From Turritopsis dohrnii (lineage: Eukaryota; Cnidaria; Hydrozoa; Anthoathecata; Oceaniidae): DNA of 64,000 nucleotides. The notes below the pieces were generated by a model that was not told the DNA's origin, did no database searches, and worked only from the letters and a program-made list of their open reading frames with translations. Position 1 is the stretch's first letter; each line of letters starts with the position of its first letter. The position numbers and the translations under genes were made by a program. Positions 46,290 through 59,365 of this stretch are shown here, in pieces. The DNA lies in assembly GCA_027922465.2 (NCBI GenBank), contig BQMF02000592.1:124001-188000 (forward strand). The letters run 5' to 3'.

Positions 46290-49200
46290 TGTAATTAAGA
46301 CATCATTTGTGGCATCATTTGACGTCAGTTTTTTATGATGACGGGGGATCATTGCATTGCATCCCCAATCGAACGCGACGTTTTTGGGGAAATGTCTCAA
46401 GAACCAATAGGGATAACTGACGTTTTTTTGGGTCAGCGATACGGGTGATAGGGTGACGCATCATTTGGGCCTAAATTTTATTTGGTACTGCGGATATGAC
46501 GTCATCGAAATCTTTGATCAGCGATATCTCTCTAACAGTTTGTGGTAGCGAAACGATCCCATACCTTTTTTTGATCAGTTTTTCGAGCTCTACAACATGG
46601 TTACATTTTCCGTTTCCAATTCCTAAATTGAAATTTTTATCACGGGGATCGTTCACGGGAAAGGCGATTTTGACCCATCCTTTTCGAAGTTAAGTTCGGT
46701 AAAAAGTTTTTACCCGGGATACTAGTAGAACAGTTAATCCTGCTAGAAAGTTTGTCAACTTTTGTTCCCAGCGATGATGGAAATTTACCTTTTAAAAGTG
46801 TAAATAGGACTTACCTAAAAACAACAGAAGCTTTTACATACAAAGAAAAGAAATACGCATAAGGTGCGAATCGTAACCATGGATACACATTTTATATGAC
46901 AGTTTTTTTTAAAAAGAAACGATGTAAGAGGTAAAATAAATAAAAAACACAAACTTTTTAAAAAAAAAATAATAAAGAAACAAAGTAAAAGCGAAAAACT
47001 CATCACATATACTTTGTTTAAAATTAACTATGTATCTACCTACCTAATTTAGCTACTAAGCATTTAAAAATATAGCTTTGAAAAAGTTTAACTATGAACG
47101 ACTTCGATAAATTTTTCCTAACTACAAGAGAGCTTCGAACCACAAGATGTTGCCATTAACGAACTTTTAAAATTATAAGTTTATTACAAGTGATGCTTCG
47201 AATTTGGTGGAAAGGAATTTCTCCATTGTATTTTTAGTGGGAGAAATGTCTGTTTTTCAAGAAAAAGTGGCAAAATACTAAAATACTTTATAAAAAATGT
47301 TTTGGTAGTTTTCATGTAAATGTACCCAGGAAATTTCAAAAATTCCATAAAAATTAGGTTGCATATTGAAAGTAACATAAATCACTAGTACTATAAAATG
47401 GTAAGAGGGGTATTCAATAAGGTTAAAAACACTATTTCAATGCCAGAGAACATTTAAGTAAAGATTTCTAAATTTTCAACAGCAATTATGGAAGGAATAT
47501 TCCACAGTCACCGCATATTAACACTGAATGGAAAATAAAATCTACAACTTTGTGATTTTAAATAAAAGAACATGAGCAGTCAAAGAAGAAATAAATCCTA
47601 CCATTAATTTGAAGAAAATTAAGAATCTGCGAGCACTTACGGAATAGATTATTCCATATACAACAAGTACTTCCTTATGAGTACTTACTTAAATGTGTTA
47701 TATTCATTACCCAAGCGACAATCGACGAATTCTTTGGTTAAACACGATTCTGATTCCAGGTTGTCACACTAGCCATTAAAAATTTCATACATCATTGTGC
47801 ACATTGCTTCGCTTCTTTTTCAGACTTCCCTTCTCCACCATGTGTAGCCAGTTCGAAAGCGTCTTTCCAATACCATAGTTAATAGAAAAGGAAGGCTTGT
47901 GCACTGTACATCTAGAGCTTTGTCAAAATAATAACACCAATAATGCTTGACATCGATATGCTTGCGTAAACTGCTTTTAAAACTAACCTGTAGGGAATTT
48001 TGCACAGGGCAGATGTAAATAGTTCTATGATTTGGACATAACATCATCTCTTGTGTTTAGGAGCGCCACTGATTCCAACCCAGTTCACGAAAAATGTTCT
48101 CTTTCATATTTTTAAAAACAATACAACGTATCTTTTAACTTTTTATCTTGTGACGATTGATACAAATTCAGAAACGAATACTGGGTTCCTAAAACTTGAG
48201 TGACTTATTAATACCATATTGTGCTTCACAGGAAAGTCATTTATTCTTTCCTTTTGACATAAGAACAATGTATTCTCTGTTAATGGTATACATGAACCAT
48301 TCCATTACAAAAGAAATAGTTCATGTCTTGCGTATTGTACAATTAAGGCTTAATGAGAAGGGAACACTTTGTAGAGTGCAATGGACGAAAGCAATGCTGA
48401 TACGACACTCCATATTGATCTCCGAATTAGTGAACAAACTTTTCGTTGGCAAAAGAGCAAGAGTGTTCATTGACAGTTCACTGTCAAACCATTCTCGAGG
48501 GCCTTTCAACAACAGTTTGAATAGGACAAACATCATGAGTGAAAAGTATATAGCTACAACAAGGTAGGCGATTTCAGGAGAGGCAATGGCATTTTTGAAA
48601 TTGGGTAGGTTTGGTACACCTTGTGTCTAAACTAATTCCAATATTCACTTCAGTCAGTCGTCAGGTGATGTCAAGATCGGCAAACACCCGAAGTGTTTAA
48701 CTCATTCTTCTCTTTTGTGCCCATTGGAATCTTCATCTGTAAAACCTAAAAAATCAATTATCAAGAAATGGCAGTGAATAAAAGGCATTTTAGAAAAAGA
48801 GAATGGGTATTTTAAACAGTCATGATAGCCTGTATTACTTTCATTATTACATTGGTACGTGTCTGTCAGGCTTTGGTAAGCTAACAATATAGAATCTTAT
48901 TTGAAGTGGTACTTTATTAACGGAGACTCATCTTATCTATTTTGATCCAAGGGAAAATTCTATTACAAACTCTAGACAAAATTTGTGACATAAATGTTTT
49001 ATTTATTTATTTAAAGTCTACAAATACAAAAGTTCAGTAAATAAAAAGCGAGTAAATCAAAATAAAAAGTTAGCCTAATGGCTAATTTAAATGGACAATA
49101 ACAAGAACTTAAAAACACATTAAAAAATACTAGTGTATGTAACCTACTCTATATATGTATGCGTCACAGAGACGGCAGCTGCACTGTATATGTGGGATGT

Positions 49201-49325
49201 TATGAAGTTCTCATTGGAAAAGAGGTAAAAACGAAGCATTTCGACACGAATTAGGATAAATTCTCCCATAACTTTGCTGCAATGTAAGAAACAGTTTGTG
49301 AACCATGCTTTGATGTACGAATTTT
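46290..49325. other. 3-kb stretch without recognisable genes
   Basis: 46330-46440 shows short similarity to H2-internal sequence (CATTGCATCCCCAATCGAACG, then AACCAATAGGGATAAC), suggesting another Helitron-related fragment. 47705-47825 is the second copy of the repeat at 37.6 kb. A 123-codon open frame at 48196-48567 has no recognisable motif and I do not call it. The rest is AT-rich. Confidence 0.5.
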
Positions 49326-50592
49326 ATGCCTAAAGGTAGTGAAGAAGGTAAAAGGCCAATGGAATGGTTTTGTCCTTGCCCTATATCAAAATGTAATAAT
49401 TCTTAAACTTTCTATAACCTTCTTTAAAGTTTCAGCTGCACTCACAAAGAAAGATGTGGATGTATTGCACAGGAAGTATGATGAAATTTTGGAAAACCAG
49501 AAATTTCTGTTTCAAAAGTTTGATGATATGGAGAAGAAAAAAAGAACAAAAGTTAATGTCTCTTTACACACTGGGGTAATTGATTATCTTATTTAGTGAT
49601 ATTAATTTGTTTGTCTGTTAGTTTGGAAAGCAGGTAAATGCTGGATTAATTGGGGAAAATAGCAGTTGACTAATCCATATATATAATTTTCAAGTGTTGC
49701 TCATTTTGTAATCATATCTCATAGAATTTGCGTAACACTGCTTACAGGGAAGGCGAAAAAAGTGGTTTAGCTTGGAACTTTGATCTGTCGAGGTATGCAT
49801 GTTTGTGTTGGTTTTTTTGTCCAGTAATTCTTACTTATTCAGAGTTCATGCAGTATATATTTAATTATGAAATTTATTATAGTCCATTTAAAGATGATAA
49901 TAAAAAGATGTCTGATTTCGTTCGAAATCAAATTCGTGGTTTTGATAGTAATATTGGTGATGATGAAATTTCAGGTATGAATATTGTGTACTTTTCTTCA
50001 AATTTGATACTTCATTTTAAGTTATCCTTTACTTTCATTGCAGTTTTTTTAACCAATGTTATTTTTTCCTTAGCTTCTATACAAATGTATTGGACATCAA
50101 ATAAGACAATGAAAAAAAAGGAATCTGGCAAAGAAAGCTTCAAGGCTAGTGCAGCTAACACACAGAGAAAGATAAATGTAAGAATAATGGTTTTATATAA
50201 TAAACATCTTAACAATATACCAATATACAATATTTCATTTATTTTACATTTAGAAATGCAAAAAGAGAACAAAAATGTTGCAATTGATGGAGGTTAGTGA
50301 ACAGAAAAGAGCGAAATTGATGAAAGTCATGGGGAAAGATTACATGTCGTCAGAAGGCGAAGATGAAACAGATGATGGGTGTAGAAGCTTCGTCATAAGA
50401 CCACTACCATGGCGATCAGAACGTTTAAATTCTGTATTTAAACTACTCGATGATCAACATGATGGAAGTCAAAATAAAAAGAGCCGACACCAAACTGCAC
50501 AACGAATTGTGGGATTTCCATCATGCAGGCCAGCTCCATTGAATGCTCCTGTATTTGCAGTTGGTGGCGATGTTTCAAGCGATACAATATGA
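49326..50592 (+). CDS. Six-exon gene, 254-residue lysine-rich protein, function unknown
   Basis: Predicted exons are 49326-49347, 49436-49575, 49725-49792, 49883-49974, 50074-50177 and 50254-50592. All five introns (76-149 bp) are GT-AG and phases match at every junction (1, 0, 2, 1, 0), totalling 765 bases including TGA. Start ATG 49326 (MPKGSEE); an alternative exon-1 donor 12 bases earlier keeps the same phase. The protein begins with an acidic/basic helix (KKDVDVLHRKYDEILENQKF), then SPFKDDNKKMSDFVRNQIRG, a Lys-rich segment (MKKKESGKESFKA), DYMSSEGEDETDD and a C-terminal FVIRPLPWRSERLNSVFKLL. No enzyme motif, signal peptide or membrane span is visible. It may be nuclear, judging from the basic stretches. 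I half-remember similar unnamed multicopy proteins in cnidarians, so it may be a host family or a transposon accessory protein. The hAT element starts 450 bp downstream. Confidence 0.7.
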
Positions 50593-50926
50593 CATTCTCT
50601 CAATTGTTGAGTTTTTTTAACTTTAATTCAGAGGCATACTTTGTTACAAATATTGAACAAGCTGACTTCAATTCTTGCTTTTAAGTTCTCTTTCTTCAAT
50701 TCTTCTTTCTCCAAATTTAAGTTAAAAATGTTAATAGAACTACAACTTCTGACAATCTGAAGGTGTTTGTGAATATGTATGATAGTATGCCAATAACATT
50801 TTATTGCTAACGAGAAAAACTATTCAATTGTTAGATTGTACGATATTCTTGCGTTTTTATTGTATATATACGTGCAAATATTTATCCTTTTATGTATATA
50901 TATATTTGTTCTGTGAAGAACTTAAG

Positions 50927-50932
50927 AATAAA
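50927..50932 (+). terminator. Possible polyadenylation signal
   Basis: AATAAA about 335 bp after the stop of the six-exon gene, within AT-rich sequence. Such hexamers occur often by chance here, so this is only suggestive. Confidence 0.3.
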
Positions 50933-51039
50933 ACAAAAGTACGTGAAATTACATGTGATTTCTTGGCTAAACGTTTTTACCCGTTTTCACAAACAAAGAA
51001 TATCCATTATTGTAACTGCCTTTTGCACACAGATATACA

Positions 51040-54000
51040 TAGTGTCCTCCAGGGTTGGGTCCCCCCCCCTAGGTAAATCCCCTCAAGTGTCCCCCCCCTG
51101 GGTATTTAAAATTTTACTTCCTCCTCACCCCCCCCCCCCCCCCCCCTCACATGGCATTTTCTATACATTCTTACCCCACCTTAAAACTAATTTCTTATAC
51201 ATTAAAACCTATTTATTTATATTTTAGGAAGTATTACTAATGATGTAGAACAAAGGTACCATAGTACAAAGTACAAAATAGACTGGACATACAAACAAAA
51301 ACATTTGTTGTTTTTAGAGAGTTTGTTACTGACAGACTAACAAACATGCAGGCAAAACAGGTTGGCACACATCTAAGTTACAGTCATGCTTAGTTTCTCA
51401 AATTTACAGCATATATGGTTACAGATGATGATTCAGTTTTAGTTTTTTTTATGTGGATAGTTATATAAATGTGAAGTACTGTATATCAAGTTTGTAAATA
51501 TGTAGTTGTCAGTCCAGACTCATGTGGTAGTCAAAAAAAGAAAGGACGGCGCATAAAAAAGATCCTACCGAGAAAGATGCTCTAAGGAGCCAGCTGGTAG
51601 AATAGATAGCCAGTTAAATGAACTCAGTCAGGAAGTGTTGACAAATTAATACAATACTATTTAAATAAAAGTTTTTGGCAGATTATCAAGTAGAAATTAC
51701 CATTTACAGTACAAAGTTATTAATTTGTGAATACATCCTGGGGACATCTAAATATTTCCAGATGAGGGTGCTCGTCCTTGTTTCGGGAAAGGAGGCCTGT
51801 ACATCTGGAAGCCATTTTTCTCTGACTTATATTCCTAGGGTTCCTAGATTCCTGTGTTTAAGAGACTGTTTTCATTTGTCATGTATACTAACTTTTAAAA
51901 TATATTAAAGCTCTCTAGTGAAACATACAACTCTAAATAAAAATACTAAAATATATGCAGCAGCAAAAAGTTTTTCTTTCACATTATACCCATGCAACTT
52001 CTGCAGTTAGATATCAGGCAAAAGTTTCACAGCGTCAGCATATTCAGCCGGCGTTTTAACAGGCAAGTTTAATGATTAAAGCAAAGAGAGCAATTCGAGA
52101 TGATCTGGCTTCAGGTGATTTCGCCAAGGGGCACATATCATTTCCAACCAGGTGTAACTATGTTCTAGCGGCGAGGTGTTAGCAGGAGTTGACAACATAA
52201 TCATGACTAAGTCACACATGTTTGGGAACATAATCCCACTGTCTGGACTGTCCAGAAACTTCTTCCAGACCTCTCTTTGGATGGGCTTGCCATTCGTCTC
52301 TTGATGTGCCCTCTCATTCAATCTTGCAATGTTTGGCCATGCTCGAGACATTTCTTCGGATAAATCTTCAGCAGAACAACTCAAAACTGCTGGGTAATGC
52401 AGGTGGATGCTGTGTTCCTTCCAGAAACATGGACCAACTTTTGTTTCTTTGGCATCTGTGTACCTTTGAACCTGATGAACTCGATCCTCGGCAAAAGCTT
52501 TTAATAATGGCTGAATCTTCTCAATTCATTGCTTGACTGTACTATTCTTATCACTAAGATCTAATGCTGACCAAGGAGAGTAATAGGAGTCATCTGCCAC
52601 CTGATCACTGAGATTATCATGAATGTTTTTAAAAACAGCTGCTTTTATAGTCTTTGCTTTCTCTGCAATTGCTGCAATCTTATCTGCATTCCTTCTGTTT
52701 GGCATGTGTGGGTTGGTCAGCCTGAGATGGTGTTCAGAGTCATTTAACATCTCGGTAAACATTGAGTTGCCATTCTCATCCTGGTGAAGAGTTTCAATGA
52801 ATTTGTCTGCCCTGGGCGTTTTGATATTTCTTAGCTGGGAAGCTGTGTTTTTCGTTAACAGATATGTTTCACAAACCAGATAGTTGTCTTTGTCCACTGA
52901 ACGTTGCAATTTATGGTGCATGGTCACCTCCAGGGCAGCAATAAGTTTAGCAGTGAAAATGTTCTCAGCTTTGAAGTACTTATCTCTTTCTTCTTGTTTA
53001 ATATTCATGGTAAACATTGTGTAACACACAGGGACAATAAGGTCGTCAAAACGTACATAAGCGGTGACAAAATGAGCCATTCGTGTTGCGCACCACGTGA
53101 TGAGATGAACTCCACCCATCTCAAGAGCTGACATGCTCTCATCCAATTTCTCTTTGCTCTTACTACTCAATTTAAAATGCTTGCAAATTGGCTTTAGATT
53201 TTCATACACTTGTTTCACCTCCTCAACACACATCGTCTCTGACCTCGCAATGCGCTTCCAGCATCCATCAACTGTGTGACTGGAGCAGCGGAAATCAGGA
53301 CAGAGAAACCCAAGCAGCTCTGTAAGAACTCTCGCAGCCTTCAAGTTGACAGACACTCCATCCCCACAGTTAGGTAATTTACTGGACATGAAAATGAATT
53401 TCCTGATCCTCGAGTTTCATAATTTTTCCAAGTTTGAAATAAGTTGGTACAGCAGCCCATTGAATATCCTCAAAACCAGAAAATGTTTTAATTCTTGCAA
53501 ATGCCGATTCCTTAATATTGAGAAATTCAGCAATGGCAATCAGCATAGATTCCACTGTGTCGTGGGCATCAACTCCACCCTTCATTCTCATGAGTCGAAA
53601 ACGGCACTAGTAAAGGATCAAATGTATCAGGATGATGATGTATCAGTATGCCATTATATGCCATTATACTCAATACAAAATTTTTGTATGCCATCGTGCA
53701 TTAACCCCCAACATTTGTTATTTCTTATTTTTGCATACTTGGATTTTTTATCATTTTGATATGCTTGGAAGATTGCGCGTTCATAAAGTGCAATATTATT
53801 CTTGTTCAGAGATGCCTGTTGTGGGCCTGCTGCTGTTATTGGCTTTGGGCCATACACCTCCTGGAAGGCATCTTCTGCTATTACAACATGGTCGTAAATT
53901 CCATGGTATGCTGTGTTGTATGTCTCAATAGTGGCAACTTCTGAGAGACATTTATTTACTCCAGAATGAACTATTGACATGCAAAATCCCCTGGATATCT

Positions 54001-55675
54001 TCTGCATATCATTCTCGCAATGATCTTTGACTGACAATCTCTTCTCAAAGGTGTTATCCACAAGGCGGTATTTGGTTTTCTTGTTGAATTTGGCAACTAA
54101 GACTGTTTGACCTGCAGCACCAGAAGATTGTGAAACAGAAGTTGGTGGATTATGGACGGCCAAAGTTGGAATTGGATCTTCGCCATCACTGGCCAACAAT
54201 TTCTGAATACAATATGAGCGCTCATTTTGCTTCGATGAACAAGTGGTGATGCCAGCTTGCTGCGTAAAATAAATGTCTGGATGATAAGATTTACCGTGGT
54301 GACTTGGATCCTTGAAAAAGCTGTTCTTATTTGGACCCATGTGAACTCTTGGATCCAGGGCACAAATAAAACAACCAACTATATCTGTAAGATCATCAGG
54401 TATCTTGGCATCATCCCAATTCGACACAAGTTCTTCAAGAGAAGTGAAACTTCCATATTTAGGATTATTAAGTAGTTTTGGTAGAAATGACTTTTGACAG
54501 TCAGTGAAGTAAAACCTAACAAATGGCTGTGGAGCCTGGTAACCATCATCAGTTATGGACACAGTCACTGCTTCCTTGTCAAAATTCTCTTTAGTAAGAC
54601 TGAGCTTATCTCTTACTTCAAGGGGTAAGGCGTTGAAACTGGCTTTTGCCTGAGGCTTCAATAGTCGCTTACCAACAGTTCCTTTCATACCCCAGGGAGA
54701 GAAGTGGAATATTTGATGTGTTTTGTCAGTGTTATTGCTGGCCAATTCTGTATGACGTAAGTGTACGCTATGGTGCATGCATTCTGGCATTGCCGCCAGT
54801 TACCCTTAGGTTGTCTAGCCAGATAGTTTGACACAGATTTATTTATATTGTTCTGGGTAAACCCATTGGTAGTTGTATGTCTTGTTTTTGGTCTCTTTGG
54901 TTGTGAAGCTGAAGATGGTGAGGACAATGGCGAAGGTTGCTCTAAATCTATCAAAACAGATCTTTTACTCTTCTGCCTCTTTTCAAAGAAGTTAGAAGCC
55001 ATTATTTATACACTTTTTTCTACTGACTTTTTTCTACTGACTTTTAAGTGACAATGTTTTAAAATTCAAAAATACACCATAAGGGAAGCCCATTAAACAA
55101 CAAAGCACAGTGTTGTCGGGAAAATGCTCCACTCAAAGATAGTTTGTTTTATTAAGTTTAAAAACTCAAAATATCAAAATCAGAATGACTATCAAAATCA
55201 AAAACATTCTTTAATGCACGATCTGAATAATTACTTTAACACACAAAACATTTTTATTTAAAACGCTTAACACTAAAAAAACAAACTGAGAACAGTGTTT
55301 ACACAGTAAATGAACGCTGCAGTTGCTTCTTTAAAAGGGTAATGCACTATGTTAAATGCAATGTTTGATTCTAAACATGGAAAATTAGTTACATTTTGGG
55401 GATTGAAGAGTGAGAATGTGATCAAATATGAGATGAAGTAATTTTGACAATTTTACTAAGAATTCAAGAATTTCAAGAATTTCTGAAATTTTGTGTGAGA
55501 TTTTTTCAGATAGTTCAATTTCGTCCCCCCACCGAAAATTTCAAGGATTTCAAGGAAATTTGGATCCCCCCCTAAAGTCCCCCCACCCCTACTTCTTTTA
55601 GAAATCACCTCCCCCCCTCAGGAAAAAATTCTCAAAAATCTATCCCCACCCTCAATACAGGGGGGGAGGACACTA
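51040..55675 (-). mobile_element. hAT-type DNA transposon (4.6 kb)
   Basis: The termini TAGTGTCCTCC (51040) and its reverse complement (ending 55675) flank a hAT transposase gene. Flanking bases (GATATACA on the left, TGATATAT on the right) are similar but do not give a clean 8-bp duplication. Both subterminal regions contain strings of C on the plus strand (for example 51061-51069, 51131-51146, 55565-55615). Confidence 0.8.
52076..55002 (-). pseudogene. hAT transposase, nearly complete but frameshifted
   Basis: Starts at 55002 (MASNFFEKRQKSKRS) and changes frame near 54760. It continues for about 370 codons with WGMKGTVGKRLLKPQAKASF, LPKLLNNPKYGSFTSLEELV and a catalytic-type NKCWGLMHDGIQKF (about 53700). 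It then passes through two more frames to CPDFRCSSHTVDGCWKR and GGVHLITWCATRMAHF. At the end is the hAT dimerisation block STPANTSPLEHSYTWLE (about 52190). The last two pieces are in the same frame, separated by one TGA at 52526-52528. Total length matches a hAT transposase. Three frame changes plus that stop disable it. Confidence 0.8.
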
Positions 55676-56065
55676 TGATATATTACGAACATCCATATTT
55701 TGTCCATCACCACAACAGTTTTCCAAATTTAAGTTCCTAAGCAAACTGTACAGCTCTAAACCGGTTCACAAAATAATGTTTTGGAAATCGTTTGGATTAT
55801 ATTAGATACTCAACACGTAATCGAGTGGATTAATTCGTATTGAACTGGAATAATCGGCTTCAGTTACTCCATATAATCTTAAATATTAAACAGACCATTA
55901 TACTGTTTTTCTAGTCCATAATCCGGTGCCAGATTATTTAACATTTGGGCGTAATCGAATTACGATTATATCAAATAATCGTTATTAAGATTATGTCAGA
56001 AACATAACGATTATACAATATAATCATATATAATTATGAATAATCCTATGGCCGATTATCTTATT
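55676..56065. repeat. TAATC/GATTA-rich low-complexity stretch
   Basis: The hexamers ATTATC, GATTAT, TAATCG and their complements recur more than a dozen times between about 55795 and 56060, many in pairs able to fold back. Could be a degenerate MITE. No clear ends were found. Confidence 0.4.
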
Positions 56066-57330
56066 TTTCGTGCAGTGAATTGATCCTTGTGGTACACTAC
56101 TAATAGTCTTGAGCCACATGCTATAAAAACCATAGATTCCCACTCTTTGGGATCTACCACTGAAATTGCTGTATCCATGGATGTTGTTGGTATGATTTGA
56201 TGACGCTGCCAATATCTTCAAGTTCATTTGTGCCATTGTGCTTTTTTCTGATGCTGATTTTGTGATATTAACAAAATATTCATTCACTAGATTGGCTATC
56301 TTTTCTTTATCACGTAGCACCCCATTATCTTCCACCAGATTATCTTCCACCAGAACTTGAACTTCCTTAACTTCCTTGTATCCTTAACACATTTATCGTT
56401 GAATATTGGTTTCATAGTTTTCCAAAAAAGTTTGTTGTCAAAGATGTTTTAAGTCCAATGATGAATAATACTCTCTTCTTGTTTCTCTCACAATTCTAAC
56501 ACATTTGCTTCTTTTCTGTCTTAGTTTCTTACTAATGGGATATTTGTTGTATGTGCTTCTGCATTTTGAGCGTAGAATGATTTCTTTTCGTAATTGTTTG
56601 GTCATATTGTTCCTAAACTTAAAATAGAGTTATTCATAAGAAGTGATTTTTATCAAGATTTTTATAGCAACCGTACTTTATAGTTTTAGCTTCTTTCTTT
56701 GGTATCTCCACATTTAATTTAACAATCATATTGTGATGATCTGAAAGATTGTTGTCAAGATAACTTGTGATGGAAACGTTTTTGAATCCGAAACCCATAT
56801 ATGATCAATGCATGATGGATTTTGTAAGGATTTGAAGCAAGCTGCTTTCTTTATCAAGTTCTTTTAATTTAACTCTGTGCTGAAAAGTTTCACTTTCTCA
56901 GCAGAGTTGTTAGAGTTAAAGTCTCCCATTAATATGATGTTCTCATAATTTGATTGGGACAAGACTTGACAAATAATATTTGTACAGTGGCCAAGATCCT
57001 GGGATGGAAGTCGATAGGTACCAGCAATTATCCATTTTTGCTTACAAAGATCTACTTCAAGAAATATTGCTTCGATATCCCGTGGAAGAGATGGAAATTT
57101 AATTCTGTTGCAAACAATATTGTTGTTAACATACAGCATAAGACCACCTCAATACTGATTCCAATCATTTCGAAATGGTGGGTAGTATTCATCCATATGA
57201 AATTGTGTAGATGTAAAACTTTCATCCAGTTTAGATTCGGATACGAGGAATATTTCAATGCATCCACAAATAAGATCTTGCAGTTGGTTAAATTTATTTC
57301 TAAGAGAGTTGATGATGTCCAATCATAAGT
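56024..57330 (-). pseudogene. LINE endonuclease fragment
   Basis: Minus-strand pieces read ESKLDESFTSTQFHMD (about 57255), GGLMLYVNNNIV (about 57145), EAIFLEVDLCKQKWIIAGTY, ENIILMGDFNSNN (GDFN motif, about 56930) and LSDHHNMIVKLN (SDH motif, about 56735), followed by a linker with KEKIANLVNEYFVNITKSA. The RT domain is absent apart from a possible SVPQGSIH near 56085, so a large internal deletion has joined the linker to the end of RT. Frames are broken. It is a different LINE family from the one at 30-33 kb. Confidence 0.7.
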
Positions 57331-57353
57331 TTCGATGGACTCTTTATTATCAA

Positions 57354-58199
57354 CTAGCCGCCAAGACGGCGTCGCTCGCCGCCCATGTCCACCTGCTCTT
57401 TATCACTGTATCAATAAACGTCAAATTTCCTTATAAACGGCTCGTACAACTTGTGTTCAACCAGAAGCAGATTCGAAGTCACAACCTCTGGTAAAACCAA
57501 TCTTTTATCAGTGTAACAATACACTCAAAACGTAGGGAGAGAAAACTTTAACTTTTTATTAGCTTTTGTTTTAAAAAAGTTACGCGCTCTAACATGGGTG
57601 CTATCAAACGTAAGGGGGAAATGGTTTCTCTTCTTAAAAAGAGCACACGGGAGGAGAGAAAAAAAGGCACGTGCTAAATGAATAAAGTGAATAAAAAAAC
57701 GTTCGATCTGAAGCGCATAACAATTAAAAAAAGAAATTAAATTATTAAAAGAAAAGCAAAAAAATATTTTGTTTCATGATACTCTTTTTTTACGTATCGG
57801 TTTTTAAACATTTTGATTGCTCGAAAAAAAAGTTTACCCGTCTCAGACAGTCAGGCAAGGATACACTGGCAAACATGCTGCCACGTTCTGCCACTGCTGC
57901 TTTTTGTCCAAACTGTTTAATCAGTTAGTTTCTTTGTATTTAGTTGATGTATTGTTTTCAAAGTCAACGTAGTCAGCGTAGTCCTTGGAATATAAAACTA
58001 ACAATAATAATAAAAACAAAACGTTATTCCTATTAGTTCATCAGCCAAAAAAAGTCACGTTCGATTGGGGTTGCAATGTATTTGCTTCGAACTCACGTCG
58101 CACACAAAAAAAGAAATAATTTCGCTCACAACTCAATCTACCATTTTGCGCGACAGACAAACAAACAAACAGACGGAGAATTGGCTATTAATATATAGA
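57354..58199 (-). mobile_element. H2 Helitron, complete copy with canonical ends
   Basis: Minus strand: starts TCTATATATTAATAGCC at 58199 after host A and ends CTAG at 57354 before host T, the exact A/T target arrangement of Helitrons. The hairpin is GGCGGCG-AGCGA-CGCCGTC just before the end. 846 bp, no coding. It serves as the reference copy for the broken ones at 23.4 and 38.7 kb. Confidence 0.9.
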
Positions 58200-59200
58200 T
58201 GATATAATTTAAGGGTTTGTGAATTTCACCATACATGTGAAAGTTTCTCTAATCGGTCAATGGTTTCGTACTTCCACATATGTTGTTACTGCTGTATGGC
58301 AGTAGCTTTCTTTGTTTTGGTGTTAATTATGTTTTTGTTTGTAGGCTTATATTTTATGGCAATTAAATGATTATATACAACATTCTATGCATTGTACATT
58401 ATCGTGAATTCATGTCGTTTTGTTACGCATGTATGTCTCATGTGTATTGTTTTGCATATTGTCTTGTAAACGTCTTATAGTTTGGTCTATAATTTTGTTG
58501 TGAATCGTTTGTCTCGCGAGGGTTTGTATCTTCTTTCGTATTGTATGCTTTGAATGTTATAAGTGTTTGTGGACTCCTGTGTCCATCAGTATGTTACAGT
58601 AAGCTGTCTGTGCAAGTGTTCCATGTTCAGCCACAGTGTTTTAATAAGTGGTTATGATTGTGATTTTTTACATAATTTTTGCTTGGTTTATGTCTACATT
58701 TATTGGTTTTTATTTCTTGTATATTTGTTGCGTTATTTCACTTTTGTACTTGTATCTTCTTTGTAGCCATCATTCTACATGAAGATGCGTCAAAATCACC
58801 AAGGGAAACTATACTGTCATTGTTTCTGTTTCGTCACAAGTTTGGCCAGCGTCAGTAATATAAGTTTTTAAATTTACTATCTTGTTCAATTGCTCAGAAA
58901 TTGAAGACTTTTCATTTGGATTTTTCAAAGCATTTTTATTGTTGTGATGCACGGACATACGATCATTGATCATCAACTGATATTGTTTTATGTTTTTTAT
59001 TTACATCAGATGCAATACAAAATAGTCTTGACTGTACATTTAAAAGAGAGAATGTAAATGAAACACATTGCAAGCATCTGGAAGAAGTAAAAAACATACA
59101 TAGACAAAATTATACTAAATTTCTATCTTAATATCAATGCAATCAGAAACAAACTTGATTTGTTAAAAGGATATGTTCTACCGTATTCTACCATATACTT
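58200..59200. other. Unassigned stretch
   Basis: T-rich plus strand, no coding frame with motifs. A CTACATGAAGATGCG...GGGAAAC phrase near 58777 is reminiscent of Penelope tails but too short to call. Confidence 0.4.
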
Positions 59201-59365
59201 TGTATAGACCTGTTCGTTCGTTCTGCACAGCCAATTTTTTAAAACTTCACTGCACTTCTTCTGTATTCTCAATATGCTTTCACATTGTAAACAAACAACT
59301 AATCACTTACACTTTTACTGTTCTTTTATTAATCTAAAATAAAATACAACAACAATAAAAGTTAA

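Noticed and set aside
48196..48567. 123-codon plus-strand open frame
   Set aside because: No recognisable domain, no splice partner, and comparable open length on the opposite strand.
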